A stretch of DNA of 47,545 nucleotides, taken from assembly GCA_030374765.1 (NCBI GenBank), contig JARGXX010000119.1:1-47545 (forward strand). The letters run 5' to 3'. Below the pieces are notes generated by a model. It was not told the origin of the DNA. It saw only the letters and a list, made by a program, of their open reading frames with translations, and did no database searches. This DNA is from Agarophyton chilense. Its lineage: Eukaryota; Rhodophyta; Florideophyceae; Gracilariales; Gracilariaceae. Of this stretch, positions 30,099-38,115 are shown piece after piece (within the stretch, counting starts at the first letter, position 1; every line of letters starts with the position of its first letter). Both the position numbers and the translations under genes were made by a program.

Positions 30099-33026
30099 AT
30101 GTCTCCCCTCCGCTTATTCACTGTCACTGCCTCTCTTTCCGCTCTTCTCGTTATCGTTCTTTCCGCTCATGTATCTCTGGAAGAATCAGACACTTTTATA
30201 CAAAATCCGAATAGGGTCGCCACCTTCATGAAGTCTGCGCCTCATGCTTCTTTGTTTGGTAAAGCTGCTGTCACTCCTGCACCGGCAGCTGCTTTCAAAC
30301 CGGGTATTCACCCTCGCATTCTTTTTGACGACCACGGATGGCTCCAGCTTTTGGAGCGTTATTCCAACGCCGGTACATTCGACCTGCCCACTTCCTGGTC
30401 GTTTTTCAACCGTCGAGCATCTCGCCACCTCGCCGACTCGAATCCCGTTATAAACACACTGGCTCACATGGAACGCAACGGCGAAACTACACTCTACACA
30501 GGAGATGAGGATCTTTCCTCTTCTTCGCAGCAAGAGCTCGATGCATTGCACCCGCTTGCAAACCATATCATGAACATGTCCGAGGGTTATCATCAGAGCT
30601 TCTTCATTTGCGCGGTGTGGGCCAGCGTGAACGAGAACGTTGTTCAGGAACGGGGTGAAAGAGAGTCATTCATGACCACCACAGTTGACGACTGCGTGAA
30701 GGCGTCTGTTGCATGGGCAAAAGTGCTCCTCGCCCATCGCGCTGTCAACTGCGCCGGGAAGTGCCCAAATGGAGACGGAGCCCAACGAGCTTTTCTGTGG
30801 GACGAAGATCGGTGGTTCGAAGTGTCCAATGACTGGTTTTCCGCCGGGTCCTCATTGGCACTCACCCTCGATGTTTTGTACGATCGGTTCTCCAGCGACG
30901 AACAACGAATTGTGCTCAGCGCCCTAGCGCTGCTCATGTACAAACAGACGTCGTGGGGAACTGCTCTCCAAAGCTCCCGAAAAACTCCCAACGCCGCCCA
31001 GCACCCTCACCGCATCTTCAGCAACTGGGCCTTGTATCATGGCCACCTCTACATTACAAACCTGGTCCTTGAGGGCGAGACCAACTTCGACGCATATGCG
31101 AGCTCCGTGATGTCGTCGAGTGGCGACACAGGCTTCAACAGCGGACTCAACCACCGCTTTACCGCCCTCATCGAAGCATACATGACCCACGCTGTGTATC
31201 CCGATGGGGCGACGTTCGAGGACGCCTACACGTACTTCATCGCGCTTCGCGAAGGATCGCTGGCGCTCGTGGCCGCTGAACGCCGAGGGCTTCGCGTCAT
31301 GGACACCGATCGCTTTCGCGGCCTCATCCACAACGTGGCCCAAATGATGGAGCCGTGGCAGTGCGCCCGCATTGTTGGTCACTCGTCGGGCGGCGGCATA
31401 TCGTATCCCGCATGGGCCGCCCTGTTCAAGTACGCGTATCCTGACGGCGCACTCCCGCAAATGGTGTGGAAGCAAAGGATGGGGAAGCACTTCAAAAACA
31501 ACAGCCCTTGTCGCATTCAATGGGGGCAGGTTCTCTTACACGTCACTGTTCTTGGCTTGGAGCACGGAACATCGACGTACGCTGAGTCCCCACAAGGATT
31601 GGAGAAGGAGTTTTTGCAACACTTCCCGCTCTCATACTTCAGCCCCCGTCGGGGACTGCTGATCGCCAGAGGCAGTGAAGCCGAGAACGCCATATACGTG
31701 CACTTTGATGCGCGTCCCGATGCGATATTCCCAGGGCACGACAACGCGGACCGAGGTATATTCACGCTTACCGCTTTCAAAACGGCATGGATTGACGATC
31801 ACGTGTGGAACAAGAACATCGATTCCAGAAAGCACTCGCTCATGCACATCGACGGGCTCGCTCAAGATGCGAAGGCGCCCTCCGTAGCCATGGTTGCAGT
31901 CGAAGACAATGGGCGAGAGGTCGTTGCGACGGCCAACTTGACTTACGCATACAACGTGCAGTGGGCAAGAAACTGGCCGTTTGACAAAGCCCCAATGACG
32001 GCTGTAACCGTCACGCAAGAGGACGGCTCATCGAGGCTAGTCGGAAAGCGCTTCGATATGGCGGAGTATGGACACCCACACGATTTTGGATGGCCCGCCG
32101 ACGACGACGGAGCAGATCTGGGATTCACTCGAGATCAATTCAACATGCACGGGGACCCCGATGTTGGATTCAGAGGCATGTGGGTCTGGAAGAGCAACTA
32201 TCGCGAAGTTTCCTTGGACTGGATGGTGCGCTCCGTGGTGTTGAACCGAGGAGTTGCAGGACCTGGATTCTTCATGGTTGTTGACTCCACCCGGGTGTCC
32301 GGGGGCGCTTCGAATCACAAGTTTGAATCGTATCTGATGTTGGGTGATCTGGTGCAAGTAGACGCGGATTCATCGAGCTGCGAGGGTAACACGTGCCGCA
32401 TTGTTCTGAGCGATGAAGGAATTGCCCAGGTCGACATTCACGTGATATCGACAGGACACTCAATATCATACCGCACGGAAGAGTTCACGAGCGACAAGCG
32501 GCATGAAAGGCTTATCATCCGAAGCGACAACGGGCAAGAGGAGCTCTTCTGGATCGCGTTCCACCCACATATCGGAGAGCCGGAACGATTCTCGATGGAT
32601 CAGGACCCAAACGGAACTTCAGTGACAGTGATCTACGACGATGAAGAGTTCCTTTACAGCATTGATTCCGAAACACACGCAGTTGTACAGGGTGACGCGG
32701 CTGCAAAAAGCCCGCTTTCCTCTCCCAGTTCATCCCCAGAACCATCTCCGTCATACAGTGCCTCACCCAGCATTTCCGTATCAACAACGCCGTCTTTGTC
32801 TGCTTCGCCGAGCCCGCAGCCCCCGGCTTCTCAAAGTGCATCTCCACCTCTGTCTTCCTCGATGTTGCCGCTTGTGGCCCATGCCTCAAGCTCTCCATCT
32901 CCAAGCCCGTCAACTTCTCACGCTCCGACACCAAAGCGCTGGAGACCAAAGTGGTGGCAGAGGCGTAGGTGGTGGAGGCGCAACTGGTGGAGACGTAATA
33001 ATTCCTCCAAAATGTATATTTACTGA
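30099..33026 (+). CDS. Secreted heparinase II/III-like protein, copy 7 (Thr296, Ile434 variant)
   Basis: This is the most divergent intact copy. Relative to copy 1, Ser296 is Thr (T to A at 30984), Met434 is Ile (G to A at 31400), and codon 438 has a silent G to A at 31412. Both amino-acid changes are conservative and lie in the helical region, outside the candidate catalytic segments (around 367-379 and 547). Signal peptide, linker and Trp/Arg tail are unchanged. A Ty1/copia retrotransposon begins 178 bases after its stop, downstream of its AATAAA signal, so its transcript could still end normally. Confidence 0.88.
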   Translation: MSPLRLFTVTASLSALLVIVLSAHVSLEESDTFIQNPNRVATFMKSAPHASLFGKAAVTPAPAAAFKPGIHPRILFDDHGWLQLLERYSNAGTFDLPTSWSFFNRRASRHLADSNPVINTLAHMERNGETTLYTGDEDLSSSSQQELDALHPLANHIMNMSEGYHQSFFICAVWASVNENVVQERGERESFMTTTVDDCVKASVAWAKVLLAHRAVNCAGKCPNGDGAQRAFLWDEDRWFEVSNDWFSAGSSLALTLDVLYDRFSSDEQRIVLSALALLMYKQTSWGTALQSSRKTPNAAQHPHRIFSNWALYHGHLYITNLVLEGETNFDAYASSVMSSSGDTGFNSGLNHRFTALIEAYMTHAVYPDGATFEDAYTYFIALREGSLALVAAERRGLRVMDTDRFRGLIHNVAQMMEPWQCARIVGHSSGGGISYPAWAALFKYAYPDGALPQMVWKQRMGKHFKNNSPCRIQWGQVLLHVTVLGLEHGTSTYAESPQGLEKEFLQHFPLSYFSPRRGLLIARGSEAENAIYVHFDARPDAIFPGHDNADRGIFTLTAFKTAWIDDHVWNKNIDSRKHSLMHIDGLAQDAKAPSVAMVAVEDNGREVVATANLTYAYNVQWARNWPFDKAPMTAVTVTQEDGSSRLVGKRFDMAEYGHPHDFGWPADDDGADLGFTRDQFNMHGDPDVGFRGMWVWKSNYREVSLDWMVRSVVLNRGVAGPGFFMVVDSTRVSGGASNHKFESYLMLGDLVQVDADSSSCEGNTCRIVLSDEGIAQVDIHVISTGHSISYRTEEFTSDKRHERLIIRSDNGQEELFWIAFHPHIGEPERFSMDQDPNGTSVTVIYDDEEFLYSIDSETHAVVQGDAAAKSPLSSPSSSPEPSPSYSASPSISVSTTPSLSASPSPQPPASQSASPPLSSSMLPLVAHASSSPSPSPSTSHAPTPKRWRPKWWQRRRWWRRNWWRRNNSSKMYIY

Positions 33027-33086
33027 TTTGTATAGCTAGCTTTGGTGGATGATGTGGAATCAAACTAACTCCCACCTAACTCTGTA

Positions 33087-33092
33087 AATAAA
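33087..33092 (+). terminator. AATAAA polyadenylation signal, copy 7
   Basis: AATAAA, 60 bases after the copy 7 stop and 112 bases before the retrotransposon LTR, so it remains intact despite the insertion. Confidence 0.5.
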
Positions 33093-33199
33093 GTCCACCC
33101 ACATAACAACTAGCTGCACGCCGCATAGCAATCGCATATAGATACCTCAAAATAGTGATTGGAAAAACTTCAAGGAAGGCATGACGTGTTGGTGACTGC

Positions 33200-33204
33200 A
33201 CATG
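33200..33204. repeat. Target-site duplication, left (ACATG)
   Basis: ACATG flanks the left LTR and recurs at 38111-38115. The uninterrupted spacer reads ...gcACATGtgg... once, so the duplication is directly visible by comparing units. A sixth base (T) is ambiguous; 5 bp is the usual size for Ty1/copia. Confidence 0.9.
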
Positions 33205-33425
33205 TAAGTATTGAGCAGTATTCGGGTACTAAGACAATTCTAGGTCGAGCTAGTCGAGAAGTGTAGCAGAGGTACACGGTAGTCGGGTGACTTCCAGTAG
33301 CATCGTGCTGTGTTTAGATAAATGTTCTTAACTACTGCTATGTAATACATGTAGACACACTTTAGCGGTTGCCATGTAATATCTATTTTCTCGTGCATAT
33401 AACATGTAGTTCCATGTCATTCATA
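33205..33425 (-). repeat. 3' LTR of the copia element (221 bp)
   Basis: It runs from TAAGTATTG to CATTCATA on the + strand and matches 37890-38110 at 218 of 221 positions. The differences fall in the TATTTTC/TTTTCTC stretch and in catatAAc/catatTAc near the outer edge of U3. The boundary is fixed by the target duplication outside and the polypurine tract inside. It contains ACATGTA palindromes resembling the target site. Confidence 0.95.
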
Positions 33426-33438
33426 TTCCTCCCTTTTT
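33426..33438 (-). promoter_or_regulatory. Polypurine tract for plus-strand priming
   Basis: On the - strand the tract reads AAAAAGGGAGGAA and directly abuts the 3' LTR start (TATGAATG). The pol stop codon TAA is two bases upstream, so the coding region runs right up to the tract. Its purity and position are those expected of a functional tract. Confidence 0.9.
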
Positions 33439-33440
33439 GG

Positions 33441-36400
33441 TTATCCGAACTGCTTCTCAGAGCTCTTCGTCTCAGATAATTCATCGAAGTCGATATTCAG
33501 TCTTCCAGTAAACAGTGTTAGCTGTAGAGCATCAGTCAGACAGCTATCTTTCTTCGTTAGAGGATCGGCTAAGTTAACAGATCCAGGTATCCATGAGATT
33601 GATTCCACACTGCCAGTCTCGAACTCAAAGCGGATGCTGCTAACGTCTCCCCTGATTGACTTGTCTATGGAATTTTTCTGCGTAGACATCGAAGTAAACA
33701 AGTCTTTGGAGTCGACAAGGATTCGTAGCTTAATTTCCATGTCCAGTAGTTCTCGATAGGCGTTCCTGGCATTCTTCCCTTCATCTATTCCTTCCCCTGC
33801 CGCGAGTATCTCAGCAGCTGGCACGCTTTTCACCGGGCGTTTTGCCTTGTGCGACATCCATGAGACGACATGATAGATGGCATTCTTAGTCATCTTGCCG
33901 ATCAATAGCCCTGTGATTATTCCCAGTTGTCCAACATCGTCTATGCGAGATGCATCAGAAAAGACGAGGATACTGAGCTCGTAGTTAGCCTTGTCAGTTG
34001 GCCGTGGGTATGCAATGACGGTGCCTAGCTTCTTAAGCTTTCTGACCGTATTGATCTGTTCGATCATGTGACTCACACATATGTCTGGTGCCTTCTGTTG
34101 GAGGTAGCTACTGTAGAACGAGCAAAGTGGTGAAGCAGCTGTTCCAATCCAGCTTAAAGAGCTGTTGATCGACGCGAAGGCAGCCTTTTCGATTTTGTTT
34201 AGGCTTTCAGCATACTCTTTCCTTCTGGAGCGTGATATCGGATACTCCATGACAGCTTCCAGTTTATCTTCTGCGTTGGTCTCTATGGTGAAGTCACTGT
34301 TCTGTATCGTATTTATGCCAAAGAACCTGAGCTTTCCAGGACCATTGTTGACTACTCCAAACTTGAACTTATGGTTGAAGGCATCTATGAACTTCTTTGC
34401 CCGGTCTCCTTCACCTGCCACCTTGAGGTCATCTACGATCTTGGCCACTATCAGCACTATCCTTCCATTCTCTTTCTTATAGAAGAGCTGCGGGATGTAC
34501 GCAGACTGCGATAGACCGATTTGGCGCATGACTGTGTCTGACGCGTTCTGCCACTTCGCGTTCGCATTGACTAGTCCGTAGGCAGCAGCCAATAGTAACC
34601 AGACATGAGTAGACCTCATTCTACTTTCTTTGGGCGGCCGAACGTAGACGTCTCTCTGTGCCTCTCCCGTCTGAAGAAAAGCAGCAGTTACATCGGCCTT
34701 GTGTAGCGTCCATCCGTGAAGCGACGCTATCGATTCCAGTATGCGCAGGCCGGTGGGCGGACACGTTGCACAGTCCTTGCTGAGCTCGTCCTTCATGTTG
34801 TCTTCATTCCCGTGCGGTGCGATGCGAGCTTTGAGTTTCAGTGACCCATCATCGTTGTGTTTGATCTTATAGAGGGTATGGCTGCTTATTATATTAGCAC
34901 GGGGCGGCACAAGCCGGCAAAACACTGGCTTGGCAGTTTTGAGAAAGCTGTCCTCTTCCTTTTTGTATGCATTGTACATTGGATATTGATCAAATCCTTG
35001 TGCCTGATGCTGAAGGAATGGCTTGTTTCCAAAGTGATCGAGCATCGATTTGAGTACGGCATCTTCTTGGCTAACCACTGCCAGTGGCTTAGCGATTTGG
35101 CTGGAGTTGGCAGGCAGGCTGTCCGTGTAGTTCCAGACTTCTTTAGTCATGTCAAGCACTTCAGTCCCACCATCGTCGTAGTGTAGATTTACATGCCCAT
35201 CATCAGCTGCCGAGTGCACAGTCCCTGAGTAAAAAGTGTCATCTAGAGGCCAGAAGACTTCTACCCTGTCGCCAATATTGGCGTTGTTCCCACAGTCGTC
35301 GCCATCAAAATTGGCGTCGAGGACATCAGACTCTTCATTTTCTTGTGTGTGTTCATGCACATCACTGATTGTCTTCAGTTCATCAATGTCGTTTGCTTTG
35401 CTGATGGCATCAAGGCCATCTTGAACGAGCTTTGAGAAGCTGGTGTCCGGGAGTGACAGTCTAGTGTCTTCAAAGGCAGCTGTAATCTCGCTGCCACCTT
35501 TGCCTGGTACAGTGACCGAGCGACCAAGTTTGTTGACAGATGTCACTGTCTTCGGCGTGGACCAATGACCTCTCTTCTCTGTGTCCTTTTTGAGAAACAC
35601 CTCTACCGTATCACCGGTTGAGAAGGGTGCTTCCTTGATCGATTTGGAGTTGATAATGCGAGCTAACTTCCTGCGAGCAATGAACTGGTCTCTGGCTTCA
35701 ATGATTTCTGCAGGAACGGTGGTATCGGTAGGTTTGTTTGCGACTGGTTTCGTGAAGCCCTTTGCTAACTCGAATGCCGATAGTTGGTCGTTGCCATACA
35801 GGTCATTAGATATGGTCACTGCTTTGTATGCTGCGAGGACAGGGTCAAAGGAGTCTCCAGCTTCAGATTTGAGTCGAAGATACACGCTCCTTATGATCAT
35901 GTGCTTGGACTCGATCGCGTTTTTAGCATGACGGCGTGGTGCAACGGAGTGCAGGGGTATTGCGATCGAGTCACAATAATCTTTGAATGCTCCGACCATG
36001 AAGGCCTTGTCTCCTCGAATAGCATCTGGGTACCAGAAGGCAGACACCCAGCTGGCTTCAAATCCAATGACAGCTTCGCGAAAAGCCGTAGATGACACAA
36101 CATAGGCCGCCGAATACCTCGACACCAAGTCCATACAGTGCATCAAGCACAGTTGATCCAAGAACAGATGATCAACACAGACTACATCATTAAATGACTG
36201 GGATAGTGTGCTTATGGAGACTTTGCGTGTAGGCGGAGGTACTGCAGTTGATCGGCAGGCCGTGCAACTTGCCACGATTTCAGCAACATACCTTGCAACA
36301 GCATGGTTCCACAGACCGTTGCGCTGTAGCAAGAGCTTGAAGTCGCTGAAGCATGCATGTCCGCAGACATGCTTATGGACCTTGTCCACAATAGCCTTCA

Positions 36401-37706
36401 CATCGGACCAAGGTGACTTCTCAAGTGTCACTGCCGATAGACAATACAACGTCGAGCCGAGGTACTTCGTTGACGAGGTGAACCTGTCAACAGGTATGTA
36501 ACTAAGGAACCCAACATCTATGATGGAGATGGAATCGGGCTCGCCGGCGGAGTCGAAGCATAGTGCATTACGTCCGAGATGCACAATGTTAGCTTTGCGG
36601 GTGACATTGCGCCCGATCACCCATTGCGAGGAGCCTTCAAGGACTAGGTGGGTGATTTTGATGATCGTGCCATTGTCGGAGGTGGCCTTAAGTACAACTG
36701 AGCCAAGAATTCCTCTTTGAGGACTTGCGTGTTGGCCAGTGCCATACTGCCATCGAGTGTGTCCATCCAATGAGTCGGGAATCTTGTCCAGAGCTCCATC
36801 AACAGTAACACCAATTTCTTGAGACAAGAGTCGTAACTCGACTTGGCCAATCGCCGAGTAAGGCGCACCGTCGTCTACGAGAAGACCAAGCTTGTCGGGA
36901 ACAGAGCCGACATTAACGTTCGCTGTAGAGCAGACAAGGGTAGCCGAGTTGAAAGAAACCGTCTTGTAGCCATCAGTTGTGACCTTTGTGCCACTGCTAG
37001 AACCATAACGACCAGGTTTCGATGAAACGGGTGCATCAAAGCTGCGAACATGGGGTGGTAGAGACCCGTCAGGGTTGTGGTTTCTCTTCCAGTGGCCGTA
37101 CTTGCCGCACGTGTCGCAAGGATAGTTCATCGTTGGCAACATACCCCTCGAGCGACCACGGTCATGACGGTTGGAGTTGCGAGGCGGAATCTGGGCAGCA
37201 CTCGCCGAGAGAGGTTGAGATTTTGGCGAACCTGTGGCAGCATTGTGAACATCGTCACACTGCCGGAGCACTGAGGCTATTTTCTCGTACTTCACTGTGT
37301 TCAGGTAGTCCGTTGTCGTGGCTTCCGATGTCAACGTACTGTCCGTTGAAGCCGCCGCCAACACGGAGACACGCTGTCCGTTCTCAACCGCCGAGTTTGC
37401 CAACAGCATGAACGCGGTGAGAGCTTCAGGAAGCTTGGCAGTTCCTGATTGAGCATTAAACTTTGATGCCTGAGCGTCGAATCTGAGTTCGAAATTCTTG
37501 AAGGATTCATTCGTGGCACGCTTAACTTGAAGCAGACCAATAAAGTTAGCATAGACTTCACTGACAACCGAGAGGGAATCTCGCTTGTATATAGCCTTAA
37601 CTATCGATTCTGCACCCGTATCCGAGGCCACGTCGGTATCTGGGATTGCAGAGCACAAGTCTCTCGCTTTACCGTACAGTTGAGACTTTAACATAATCCC
37701 GCGCAA
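33441..37706 (-). CDS. Ty1/copia Gag-Pol polyprotein
   Basis: One unbroken 1,421-codon frame, numbered here from the TTG codon at 37706 (first ATG is codon 5, at 37694). Gag has a zinc knuckle at 197-210 ending in His (C-x2-C-x4-H-x4-H). The protease motif LLVDDGAPYS has candidate Asp278. The integrase zinc finger is H446, H450, C481, C484; its core has D512, D566 and E599. A Tudor-like domain follows at 811-858. Reverse transcriptase has KADVTAAFLQ (D1005) and IVDD (D1092, D1093). RNase H has D1251, E1299, D1332 and D1381. The product makes cDNA in virus-like particles and integrates it. Upstream, the Gag frame stays open to 37832 without an ATG and meets a TGA at 37833-37835. The only ATG there (37834-37836) is one base out of frame. 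All enzymatic residues look intact. Confidence 0.93.
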   Translation of the reverse strand: MRGIMLKSQLYGKARDLCSAIPDTDVASDTGAESIVKAIYKRDSLSVVSEVYANFIGLLQVKRATNESFKNFELRFDAQASKFNAQSGTAKLPEALTAFMLLANSAVENGQRVSVLAAASTDSTLTSEATTTDYLNTVKYEKIASVLRQCDDVHNAATGSPKSQPLSASAAQIPPRNSNRHDRGRSRGMLPTMNYPCDTCGKYGHWKRNHNPDGSLPPHVRSFDAPVSSKPGRYGSSSGTKVTTDGYKTVSFNSATLVCSTANVNVGSVPDKLGLLVDDGAPYSAIGQVELRLLSQEIGVTVDGALDKIPDSLDGHTRWQYGTGQHASPQRGILGSVVLKATSDNGTIIKITHLVLEGSSQWVIGRNVTRKANIVHLGRNALCFDSAGEPDSISIIDVGFLSYIPVDRFTSSTKYLGSTLYCLSAVTLEKSPWSDVKAIVDKVHKHVCGHACFSDFKLLLQRNGLWNHAVARYVAEIVASCTACRSTAVPPPTRKVSISTLSQSFNDVVCVDHLFLDQLCLMHCMDLVSRYSAAYVVSSTAFREAVIGFEASWVSAFWYPDAIRGDKAFMVGAFKDYCDSIAIPLHSVAPRRHAKNAIESKHMIIRSVYLRLKSEAGDSFDPVLAAYKAVTISNDLYGNDQLSAFELAKGFTKPVANKPTDTTVPAEIIEARDQFIARRKLARIINSKSIKEAPFSTGDTVEVFLKKDTEKRGHWSTPKTVTSVNKLGRSVTVPGKGGSEITAAFEDTRLSLPDTSFSKLVQDGLDAISKANDIDELKTISDVHEHTQENEESDVLDANFDGDDCGNNANIGDRVEVFWPLDDTFYSGTVHSAADDGHVNLHYDDGGTEVLDMTKEVWNYTDSLPANSSQIAKPLAVVSQEDAVLKSMLDHFGNKPFLQHQAQGFDQYPMYNAYKKEEDSFLKTAKPVFCRLVPPRANIISSHTLYKIKHNDDGSLKLKARIAPHGNEDNMKDELSKDCATCPPTGLRILESIASLHGWTLHKADVTAAFLQTGEAQRDVYVRPPKESRMRSTHVWLLLAAAYGLVNANAKWQNASDTVMRQIGLSQSAYIPQLFYKKENGRIVLIVAKIVDDLKVAGEGDRAKKFIDAFNHKFKFGVVNNGPGKLRFFGINTIQNSDFTIETNAEDKLEAVMEYPISRSRRKEYAESLNKIEKAAFASINSSLSWIGTAASPLCSFYSSYLQQKAPDICVSHMIEQINTVRKLKKLGTVIAYPRPTDKANYELSILVFSDASRIDDVGQLGIITGLLIGKMTKNAIYHVVSWMSHKAKRPVKSVPAAEILAAGEGIDEGKNARNAYRELLDMEIKLRILVDSKDLFTSMSTQKNSIDKSIRGDVSSIRFEFETGSVESISWIPGSVNLADPLTKKDSCLTDALQLTLFTGRLNIDFDELSETKSSEKQFG

Positions 37707-37889
37707 GGCTACCGGGATCTTATTGGAGTTGGAGTCTGGTAGCGTATTGTGAAACGCAGTCCAGAGCGAGACTGATTTAGCATAGTCTTCTTGGTTTCCT
37801 TTGCCATCCGTCCAGGGAACGTTCTTGATATCTCATGAGAACCTTGGACGGTTAGGAGTAGTTGAAGAACCAGGTGCTGGGCCCATTAC
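37707..37889 (-). other. Retrotransposon leader and upstream extension of the Gag frame
   Basis: In element orientation this is the leader between the 5' LTR and the called start. From 37832 down to 37707 the Gag frame is open and its translation is Gag-like (Trp, Asp/Tyr and Trp-Thr-Ala-Phe features), so it is probably coding. It lacks an in-frame ATG and is capped by a TGA at 37833-37835 overlapping an out-of-frame ATG. A 1-base error or mutation, or non-AUG initiation, could explain this. Confidence 0.7.
37873..37889 (-). promoter_or_regulatory. Primer binding site matching the anticodon arm of initiator tRNA-Met
   Basis: Next to the 5' LTR the - strand reads GTAATGGGCCCAGCACC. The complement of 37874-37886 matches GUGCUGGGCCCAU, the anticodon stem and CAU anticodon of animal-type initiator tRNA-Met as I recall it. 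It does not match a tRNA 3' end (no TGG-type site at the LTR edge). Drosophila copia is known to use such an internal 'half-tRNA' primer. The host tRNA is not in the window, so the match is from memory. Confidence 0.75.
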
Positions 37890-38110
37890 TAAGTATTGAG
37901 CAGTATTCGGGTACTAAGACAATTCTAGGTCGAGCTAGTCGAGAAGTGTAGCAGAGGTACACGGTAGTCGGGTGACTTCCAGTAGCATCGTGCTGTGTTT
38001 AGATAAATGTTCTTAACTACTGCTATGTAATACATGTAGACACACTTTAGCGGTTGCCATGTAATATCTTTTCTCTCGTGCATATTACATGTAGTTCCAT
38101 GTCATTCATA
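37890..38110 (-). repeat. 5' LTR of the copia element (221 bp)
   Basis: The promoter-side LTR for the - strand element. It pairs with 33205-33425 with three mismatches. Its outer end on the + strand is CATTCATA, followed by the ACATG duplication. The inner end (TAAGTATT) is preceded by the primer site. Transcription from it would run antisense to gene copy 7. Confidence 0.95.
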
Positions 38111-38115
38111 ACATG
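38111..38115. repeat. Target-site duplication, right (ACATG)
   Basis: Second copy of ACATG; the normal spacer sequence (tggtgacaaacc) resumes at once after it. Confidence 0.9.

Larger units (their letters stand above)
33205..38110 (-). mobile_element. Complete Ty1/copia LTR retrotransposon inserted in the spacer after copy 7
   Basis: A 4,906-bp element on the - strand, opposite to the gene array. In element order it has: 5' LTR (37890-38110), tRNA primer site, short leader, one gag-pol frame (Gag, protease, integrase, Tudor-like domain, reverse transcriptase, RNase H), polypurine tract, and 3' LTR (33205-33425). Integrase before reverse transcriptase defines Ty1/copia (Pseudoviridae). The LTRs are 221 bp with three mismatches. 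The ends are TA...TA rather than the usual TG...CA. Only one of the units carries it, with no solo LTR elsewhere, so it inserted after the array existed. The Gag start is damaged or unconventional, so autonomy is uncertain. Confidence 0.97.

Noticed and set aside
33205..33210. Placing the LTR start at TG to give canonical TG...CA ends
   Set aside because: The other LTR is preceded by AC, not TG, and the polypurine tract and empty-site comparison both set the ends at TA...TA.
34165..34482. Plus-strand frames within the retrotransposon
   Set aside because: They are antisense to conserved reverse transcriptase and integrase coding sequence and show no features of their own.
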